From: Prevotellaceae bacterium
GTDB lineage: Bacteria > Bacteroidota > Bacteroidia > Bacteroidales > UBA932
Direction of reading: 5' to 3'
DNA: 5,557 nucleotides
NCBI GenBank assembly: GCA_031268055.1
Contig: JAIRXY010000062.1
Location: forward strand, 1-5,557
The notes below the pieces were generated by a model. That model was not told the origin of the DNA. It did no database searches and saw nothing but the letters and a program-made list of their open reading frames with translations. The position numbers and the translations under genes were made by a program. Shown one piece after another: positions 1 through 4,287 of this stretch (positions are counted from its first letter, which is position 1; each line of letters starts with the position of its first letter).

Positions 1-13
1 AGAAGCAAAAACT

Positions 14-760
14 ATGCAAAAGCACACCTACTTTATTGCAGACATGCATTTAGGCCTGCCGCTTTACGACCCTGCTGAGCGGGAGCGCAAAGTAGTGCGC
101 TGGCTTGATTCCATAAAAGATTCGGCGGCGGCGGTCTACGTGCTCGGCGATGCGTTCGATTTTTGGTGGGAGTACAAGTACGTGGTGCCGCGGGGGCACG
201 TCCGGTTTTTGGGCAAGCTGGCCGAGCTAACCGACAGTGGCGTTGCGGTGCACTACTTCACCGGCAACCACGACCTCTGGGCGCGCAGCTACCTGCACGA
301 GGAGTGCGGCGTTACCATGCACAGCGCGCCAACGGAGGAGGTGACGCTTGGCGGCAAAATCTTTTTCCTTGCCCACGGCGACAGGCTTGGCAGCGGCGCT
401 CCCGCGGCGCTTACGCTCCTGCAGCGGATTTTTACCAGCCGCCTTCTACAGCGGATGTTCGCCATGCTGCATCCCCGATGGGCTTTTGCCTTTGGCTACG
501 CGTGGAGCAAAAAAAATCGCCTCTCAAGGGGTATTGCCGTTCCCTTTCGCGGCGAAGAGGAGGTGCAGTACAAATTTGCGGCGAAGATGGCACAGCACAA
601 AAAAATCGACTACTTTGTATTTGGCCACCGCCACACGCCGATAGCGGTAGAGCTGCCCAACAGCAGCGCGCAGCTCGTGCTGCTCAGCGATTGGATTACA
701 GGGTCTACATACGCCGACTTTGATGGAGAAAAGCTGGCGCTGAGAAATTTTGAATTTTGA
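14..760 (+). CDS. lpxH: UDP-2,3-diacylglucosamine diphosphatase (LpxH-type calcineurin-like phosphoesterase)
   Basis: Predicted to hydrolyse UDP-2,3-diacylglucosamine to 2,3-diacylglucosamine-1-phosphate (lipid X) and UMP, a lipid A step at the cytoplasmic face of the inner membrane. The 248-residue product carries the full di-metal phosphoesterase set in order: D10-x-H12, G45-D46 followed by FDFWWEY, GNHD at 84-87, HGD at 121-123 and GHRH at 204-207. These correspond to the E. coli LpxH ligands D8, H10, D41, N79, H114, H195 and H197. Length fits the family. The insert between HGD and GHRH (about 125-200) is rich in aromatic and basic residues, as expected of the lipid-binding cap. The ATG is chosen because homologues begin a few residues before the first metal motif; the frame is open to the window edge, so a longer start cannot be strictly excluded. 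The last four residues (NFEF) and the stop lie in a 7-bp tandem repeat. UDP-specific activity is inferred from family resemblance. Confidence 0.9.
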   Translation: MQKHTYFIADMHLGLPLYDPAERERKVVRWLDSIKDSAAAVYVLGDAFDFWWEYKYVVPRGHVRFLGKLAELTDSGVAVHYFTGNHDLWARSYLHEECGVTMHSAPTEEVTLGGKIFFLAHGDRLGSGAPAALTLLQRIFTSRLLQRMFAMLHPRWAFAFGYAWSKKNRLSRGIAVPFRGEEEVQYKFAAKMAQHKKIDYFVFGHRHTPIAVELPNSSAQLVLLSDWITGSTYADFDGEKLALRNFEF

Positions 761-769
761 ATTTTGAAT
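746..769 (+). repeat. 7-bp tandem repeat (AATTTTG x3 plus AAT) spanning the lpxH stop codon
   Basis: Three perfect copies of AATTTTG start at 746, 753 and 760, followed by a partial AAT. The unit is not a multiple of three, so the first copies encode N-F-E-F and then supply the TGA stop at 758-760, while the third copy lies outside the gene. Adding or removing one unit would shift the frame at the C-terminus and move the stop. Whether this is a slippage tract or the edge of a larger dispersed repeat cannot be judged from one copy. Confidence 0.75.
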
Positions 770-847
770 CGAACGAAGTGAGCTCACGAGCTCCTAAAAA
801 TAAATGCAGCGAGGATAATTGGCTTGCACCGCCATTTGTTCGAGCTG

Positions 848-874
848 TGATTTTTTTGATTTGAATGATTTTTA
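848..874 (+). repeat. 9-nt periodic T-rich repeat (TGATTTTTT / TGATTTGAA / TGATTTTTA)
   Basis: Three consecutive 9-mers each begin with TGATTT, at 848, 857 and 866, and are followed by TCA. The period is exact, but the last three bases of each unit vary. The run ends where the outer inverted repeat of the next element begins (870-895), overlapping it by about five bases. The 9-nt period is a multiple of three, but no open reading frame uses it. From memory, similar TGATTT-rich runs occur between genes in other Bacteroidota; I could not check this. Confidence 0.55.
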
Positions 875-1055
875 TCACTACTGTCCGATAAAAAGTTCGC
901 CGCCCGAATTTCGCCCTTTTAGGGCTTAAACTTCGTGGGGTATTCGTTTTCGTAGGGTGGTAGCAAAGTTAGTCATCAAGTACTGAAAGGGCGTAATCCA
1001 AGCTGGATTTGACACTTTCGAGACAGCTGCTTTTTATCGGACAATAGCGATATAA
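870..1055. mobile_element. MITE-like or IS-remnant element bounded by 26-bp imperfect inverted repeats
   Basis: The left arm at 870-895 and right arm at 1030-1055 are reverse complements at 23 of 26 positions. The inner 14 bp are perfect: TGTCCGATAAAAAG at 882-895 against CTTTTTATCGGACA at 1030-1043. The enclosed 134 bp encodes nothing recognisable, so if this is transposon-derived it is non-autonomous, either a MITE or an internally deleted insertion sequence. A second inverted repeat lies inside. No clear target-site duplication is visible at either edge. The right end lies only 19 bases before the M16 peptidase ATG, so the element forms most of that gene's upstream region and may have replaced or supplied its promoter. 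Alternatives are a chromosomal cruciform or a structured RNA. The inverted repeat is certain; the mobile interpretation is inference. Confidence 0.55.
906..999. repeat. Inner inverted repeat with a short hairpin (REP-like)
   Basis: The segment 906-922, with core CGCCCTTTTAG, is the reverse complement of 983-999, with core CTGAAAGGGCG, at 13 of 17 positions. The left copy can also fold alone as GCCCT-TTT-AGGGC at 913-925, a 5-bp stem with a 3-nt loop. The two arms sit asymmetrically inside the outer inverted repeat, 10 nt from the left arm and 30 nt from the right. CGCCCTTT(C/T)AG cores are, as I recall, common in dispersed palindromic repeats of Bacteroidota and related phyla, which I could not verify. 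Confidence 0.5.
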
Positions 1056-1074
1056 AATAGAAAATTACAAGCTA

Positions 1075-2322
1075 ATGGTAAACTTTCAAAAACACACGCT
1101 GGACAACGGACTTACCGTCATTGCGCATTGCGACGACAGCACGCCAATGGTCACCGTCAACATGCTGTACAAGGTAGGGTCACGCAACGAGCATCCCGAC
1201 CGCACCGGTTTTGCGCACCTGTTCGAGCACCTCATGTTTGGCGGCTCGGTCAACGCGCCGCAGTATGATATGCACGTGCAGCTGGCCGGCGGCGAATGTA
1301 ACGCTTTCACTACCGCCGACTTCACCAGCTACTACGTAACGCTACCCGCGCAAAATATCGAAACGGCGCTGTGGTTAGAGAGCGACAGGCTGCTCAACCC
1401 GCTGCTCAACGAGGAAACGCTACGGATACAGCAGCACGTTGTGGTAGAGGAGTTCAACCAGCGCTACCTCAACCAGCCCTACGGCGATATTAACCTGCTG
1501 CTACGCCCGCTGGCGTACAAGGTGCACCCGTACCGGTGGCATACTATCGGCAAAACGACAGACCACATTACAACCGCAACGCTAAGCGACGTCAGGTCGT
1601 TTTTTACAAAATTCTACGCGCCCAATAACGCAGCGCTGGCCATTGGCGGCAACATCCTACCCGACCGTGCGCTTGCGCTTGCCCAGAGGTGGTTTGCCGA
1701 CATCCCGCGCGGGTCGTCGCCGGAGCGCTGCATTACCCCTGAGCCGCCGCAAGTAGCGCCGCGCTCGCTGAGCGTGCAGCGCAGCGTTCCGGCAGCGGCC
1801 ATCTTTAGGGCTTACCACATGCCACACCGCCACCACCCCGACTACCACGCTTGCGACCTGATTACCGACATTCTCTCCGGCGGAAAATCATCGCGCCTGT
1901 ACCGCAGGATGGTGCAGGAGGAGCCGCTGTTCAGCAGCATTACCTCCTGCATTAGCGGCGATATGGATGCAGGGCTGCTCACCATTTCGGGGTACCTGCT
2001 GCAGCACACCAGCATGCAGCGCGCCGATGCTGCCATAGATAATGAGCTGCAACGGCTATGCTCCGAAGATATTTCCGAGTATGAATTGGAGAAGGTAAAA
2101 AACAAAGTGGAGGCCCTGCACGTGTTTTCCGAAACCACCGCCATGCAGAAAGTTATTGCGCTTGCCTGCGCCGAAATGATAGGCGATGTCAACCTCATCA
2201 ACACCGACATTGAGAGCTACCGCCGCATAACCACAAGCGATATTCGCCGCGTGGCAGGTAGCATTTTCAGAAAGGAAAACTGCTCAACGCTGTACTACAA
2301 TAACGGCAACAGCAGCGTTTAA
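1075..2322 (+). CDS. M16 family zinc metallopeptidase (pitrilysin / processing-peptidase-like)
   Basis: A 415-residue M16B-size protein with the inverted zinc motif H48-L-F-E51-H52. The third ligand is expected in VVVEEF at 122-127, most likely E126, about 75 residues later. Downstream NQPYG and the FTTADFTSYYVTLP stretch (78-91) are typical of the catalytic N-terminal half. The second half (about 170-400) matches the M16 C-terminal domain, including GGKSSRLYRRM near 275. All expected catalytic residues are present, so it should be an active peptidase on unfolded segments or peptides. There is no signal peptide or lipobox, so the sequence predicts a cytoplasmic protein. The ATG is supported because the first beta-strand (HTLDNGLTVIAH) begins at residue 7; an in-frame TAG at 1045-1047 prevents long extension. 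The leader is A/T-rich without a Shine-Dalgarno motif. No second M16 subunit lies nearby. The substrate is unknown. Confidence 0.93.
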   Translation: MVNFQKHTLDNGLTVIAHCDDSTPMVTVNMLYKVGSRNEHPDRTGFAHLFEHLMFGGSVNAPQYDMHVQLAGGECNAFTTADFTSYYVTLPAQNIETALWLESDRLLNPLLNEETLRIQQHVVVEEFNQRYLNQPYGDINLLLRPLAYKVHPYRWHTIGKTTDHITTATLSDVRSFFTKFYAPNNAALAIGGNILPDRALALAQRWFADIPRGSSPERCITPEPPQVAPRSLSVQRSVPAAAIFRAYHMPHRHHPDYHACDLITDILSGGKSSRLYRRMVQEEPLFSSITSCISGDMDAGLLTISGYLLQHTSMQRADAAIDNELQRLCSEDISEYELEKVKNKVEALHVFSETTAMQKVIALACAEMIGDVNLINTDIESYRRITTSDIRRVAGSIFRKENCSTLYYNNGNSSV

Positions 2323-2349
2323 GCATAACGTTGAGTATTCGCAAATTTT

Positions 2350-3426
2350 TTATCTTTTGCCATCACTATAGTCCGCTATTTGCTTCAAGCAAAGCCGGTG
2401 CACGTCTTCTTCTCGGTAGCGCGCGTACCACTCAACCGTCTTTGCAATGGCAGTGCGGATATTCCACTTTGGCGTCCAGCCCAGCTCGTAGCGGGCTTTG
2501 GCGATGTCCAGCGAAAGCAGCTTGGCTTCGTGCAGGGAGGCTTTGCCGGAGACGTCTTTTAATTCGCCCTGCCCATATTCTTCTACGAGCATTTGGGCAA
2601 CATCCCACACCGGCAGCGCCGAATCCATTGTAGGGCCAAAGTTCCAAGCCTCGGCGTACTTTGCGGGGTTGCCCCACAGCTTAGCGCCTAACGTTAAGTA
2701 TCCGCTTAGCGGCTCCAGCACATGCTGCCACGGACGTACAGACTGCGGCGAGCGGATTTCTATCGGGCGGCCGGATTCTATGGCGCGGATACAGTCGGGG
2801 ATTATCCGGTCGAGCGCCCAGTCTCCGCCGCCTACTACGTTCCCTGCGCGCGCCGAGGCCACGGCCTTGCCATGCTCCTTGTATCGCAGCGGATTCATGA
2901 ACGATTGCCGCCACGCGCTAATGGCAATCTCTGCTGCGCCCTTCGACGAGGAGTAGGGGTCGTAGCCGCCCAGCGCGTCTTCCTCGCGGTAGCCCCACCA
3001 GCGCTCGCGATTTTCGTAGCACTTGTCGGAGGTTATCATCACGCCAACTTTAGCCGAGGGGCATTGCCTGAGCTCCTCCAGCACGTTGATGGTACCCATT
3101 ACGTTGACCTCGTAGGTCTCCACCGGACGCTCGTACGACAGCCGCACCAAGGGCTGCGCTGCGAGGTGGAATACTATTTCGGGCTGATGCTCGGCGAAAG
3201 CCTCGTGCAGCCTTTTTCTATCCCTCACGTCGGCGCGTATGTCGCTTTCAACTTTAGCGCCAACGCCGCTCAGCGCAAAGTTATCTTTTTCGCTGTACGG
3301 GTCTAAGGCGTAGCCCGTCACCTTTGCCCCCAGGCTGTGCAGCCATATTGCCAGCCACGACCCCTTGAAGCCTGTGTGACCGGTAATCAGCACGCGCCTG
3401 CCGCTGTATATATCAAGATTTACCAT
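2350..3426 (-). CDS. rfbG: CDP-glucose 4,6-dehydratase
   Basis: Converts CDP-D-glucose to CDP-4-keto-6-deoxy-D-glucose, the branch point to 3,6-dideoxyhexoses and some 6-deoxyhexoses of surface polysaccharides. It is an extended short-chain dehydrogenase of 358 residues. The NAD-binding glycine motif GHTGFKG is at 16-22, followed by SWLAIWL. HLAAQPLVRLSY is at about 87-98, and the catalytic TSDK at 132-135 uses Asp-Lys, as in CDP-glucose dehydratases, where dTDP-glucose enzymes have Asp-Glu. CYENRERWWGYRE follows, and Y158-S-S-S-K162 supplies the Tyr/Lys pair. The ATG at 3426 is preferred over an in-frame GTG at 3435 because relatives begin only about ten residues before the glycine motif and GGAAAG lies just upstream. 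This start overlaps the rfbF stop by 7 nt (ATGGTAA), suggesting translational coupling. It is the last gene of its operon; no rfbH-type dehydrase follows, and the convergent peptidase gene ends 27 bases away. Confidence 0.95.
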   Translation of the reverse strand: MVNLDIYSGRRVLITGHTGFKGSWLAIWLHSLGAKVTGYALDPYSEKDNFALSGVGAKVESDIRADVRDRKRLHEAFAEHQPEIVFHLAAQPLVRLSYERPVETYEVNVMGTINVLEELRQCPSAKVGVMITSDKCYENRERWWGYREEDALGGYDPYSSSKGAAEIAISAWRQSFMNPLRYKEHGKAVASARAGNVVGGGDWALDRIIPDCIRAIESGRPIEIRSPQSVRPWQHVLEPLSGYLTLGAKLWGNPAKYAEAWNFGPTMDSALPVWDVAQMLVEEYGQGELKDVSGKASLHEAKLLSLDIAKARYELGWTPKWNIRTAIAKTVEWYARYREEDVHRLCLKQIADYSDGKR

Positions 3427-4190
3427 ACTTTCCACGGCGCTTTACCTGTATTCCAAATATTTTCCAAATCAGCCTTATCCCTCAGGGTATCCATTGGCCG
3501 CCAGAAGCCTTTGTGGAGGTACGCCACCATTTGGTTTTGCTTTGCCAGATTTTCCATGGGGTCGAGCTCCCAGAGCGTTTGGCTGTCCTTGATGTAGTCG
3601 AACACCTGCGGCTCGCACACAAAAAATCCCCCGTTAATCCACGTTCCGTCGCCCTTAGGCTTTTCCTGAAATGAATCTACAATGCCGTACTTGCTGATGT
3701 TTAGCGCGCCGAATTTTCCGGTAGGCTGCACAGCGGTCACGGTGCAGTACTTCTTGTGCTTGCGGTGGTAGCTCAGCAGCTGGCGGATGTTGACGTTGCC
3801 CACGCCGTCGCCGTAGGTAAGCATAAATGGCTCGTTGCCCACCTGCGGCTGTATGTGCTTGATGCGGCCGCCGGTCATGGCCTCGGCGCCTGTATCAATC
3901 AGGGTAATTTTCCACGGCTCCACCTGCGAGCCGAGCACCTTTACGGAGTTGGCGGCAAGGTCTATGGTGACGTCGGATTTGTGCAGGAAGTAGTTGGCAA
4001 AAAATTCCTTGATGAGGTAGCCTTTGTAGCCAAGGCATACTATAAAATCGTTGAAGTTGTAGGCAGAGTACAGCTTCATAATGTGCCACAGGATGGGCAT
4101 ACCTCCTATTTCTACCAAGGGTTTCGGCTTGATGCCTGTTTCTTCCGACAGGCGGGTACCAAATCCTCCCGCCAATATAACTACCTTCAT
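3420..4190 (-). CDS. rfbF: Glucose-1-phosphate cytidylyltransferase
   Basis: Catalyses CTP + alpha-D-glucose-1-phosphate to CDP-D-glucose + pyrophosphate, supplying RfbG. The 256-residue product has the nucleotidyltransferase signature L6-AGGFGTRLSEET with KPKPLVEIGG at 21-30. LTYGDGVGNV at 124-133 contains metal-binding D128, NGGFFV is at 186-191, and GFWRPMDT at 228-235 contains the second metal-binding D234. These agree with the characterised Salmonella enzyme in order and spacing, and its length is 257. The frame stays open upstream to 4268, but the ATG at 4190 is chosen because the family starts exactly at MKVVILAGGFGT and the extra 26 residues would run through the promoter and terminator region. 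The leader (AAACGCTTGCAA before ATG) has no Shine-Dalgarno, as is usual in Bacteroidota. Transcription probably starts from the TATCTTTG box about 50 bases upstream. The stop overlaps rfbG. Confidence 0.96.
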   Translation of the reverse strand: MKVVILAGGFGTRLSEETGIKPKPLVEIGGMPILWHIMKLYSAYNFNDFIVCLGYKGYLIKEFFANYFLHKSDVTIDLAANSVKVLGSQVEPWKITLIDTGAEAMTGGRIKHIQPQVGNEPFMLTYGDGVGNVNIRQLLSYHRKHKKYCTVTAVQPTGKFGALNISKYGIVDSFQEKPKGDGTWINGGFFVCEPQVFDYIKDSQTLWELDPMENLAKQNQMVAYLHKGFWRPMDTLRDKADLENIWNTGKAPWKVW

Positions 4191-4239
4191 TTGCAAGCGT
4201 TTTATGGGTTTGTTTAAGTAATTTTTTAACCTGAATAGG

Positions 4240-4247
4240 CAAAGATA
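4240..4247 (-). promoter_or_regulatory. Candidate Bacteroidota -7 promoter box for rfbFG
   Basis: Read on the minus strand, TATCTTTG matches the Bacteroidota primary-sigma -7 consensus TAnnTTTG exactly and is followed by C. It would place the transcription start near 4233, giving a leader of about 40 nt before the rfbF ATG at 4190. No good TTTG -33 element lies 19-21 bases upstream; only a T-run ending in TTTG at 4257-4250, which is too close, was seen. The box lies in an 86-base gap, directly after a candidate terminator, which is where a promoter would be expected. Confidence 0.45.
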
Positions 4248-4250
4248 CGC

Positions 4251-4287
4251 AAAAAAACGTAGCTGCATGCACTCGCCTACAGCTGCG
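4251..4287 (-). terminator. Candidate intrinsic terminator of the membrane-protein gene
   Basis: On the minus strand, CGCAGCTG (4287-4280) pairs with CAGCTACG (4265-4258) at 7 of 8 positions, with one C-A mismatch. The loop is 14 nt, and the second arm is followed immediately by seven T residues (4257-4251). The left arm and the TAG stop at 4279-4277 lie at the very end of the upstream gene, a compact arrangement. The stem is short and the loop large, so efficiency may be modest. Confidence 0.4.

Larger units (their letters stand above)
761..1074. other. 314-base intergenic region made largely of repeats; no gene seen
   Basis: No open frame here has a recognisable start and protein-like composition. 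From left to right it holds the end of the 7-bp tandem repeat, a perfect 10-bp palindrome GTGAGCTCAC at 778-787 with a second GAGCTC at 788-793, and an undistinguished stretch at about 794-847. A 9-nt-periodic TGATTT run follows at 848-874, then the inverted-repeat element at 870-1055, and finally an A/T-rich leader directly before the peptidase ATG. No Bacteroidota TAnnTTTG box was found on the + strand, so the peptidase promoter is unresolved. No tRNA or riboswitch fold was recognised. Confidence 0.7.

Noticed and set aside
778..793. Perfect palindrome GTGAGCTCAC with an additional GAGCTC, considered as an operator.
   Set aside because: It lies just after the lpxH stop within repeat-derived sequence, more than 280 bases before the next gene, and no regulator or promoter is associated with it.
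1009..1037. TTGACA followed 17 nt later by TTTTAT near the right end of the inverted-repeat element, resembling an outward sigma70 promoter toward the peptidase.
   Set aside because: The -10 matches only 4 of 6, and it follows the proteobacterial consensus, not the Bacteroidota one (TTTG ... TAnnTTTG). It is suggestive at best, so it is not listed as a feature.
1051..1058. TATAAAAT just upstream of the peptidase start, resembling a -10 box.
   Set aside because: It lies in a generally A/T-rich leader, has no convincing upstream partner, and does not fit the Bacteroidota -7 consensus.
761..1074. A CRISPR array or small RNA gene in the repeat-rich intergenic region.
   Set aside because: The repeats are short, of different kinds, and do not show equal-length repeats with unique spacers; no promoter or terminator frames a small RNA.
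2286..2319. AACGCTG ... CAGCGTT inverted repeat at the very end of the peptidase gene, considered as a terminator with the T-run at 2346-2351.
   Set aside because: The stem is only 7 bp with a 20-nt loop, lies inside the coding region, and the T-run begins 26 bases after it. Chance and codon constraint explain it as well.
2722..3306. A 194-codon open frame on the + strand opposite rfbG.
   Set aside because: It is fully contained in a well-supported enzyme gene and its translation shows no domain; it is a shadow frame.
4191..4268. A 26-residue N-terminal extension of RfbF reading back to 4268.
   Set aside because: Family members start at MKVVILAGGFGT; the extension overlaps the promoter box and terminator T-run and lacks conserved protein character.
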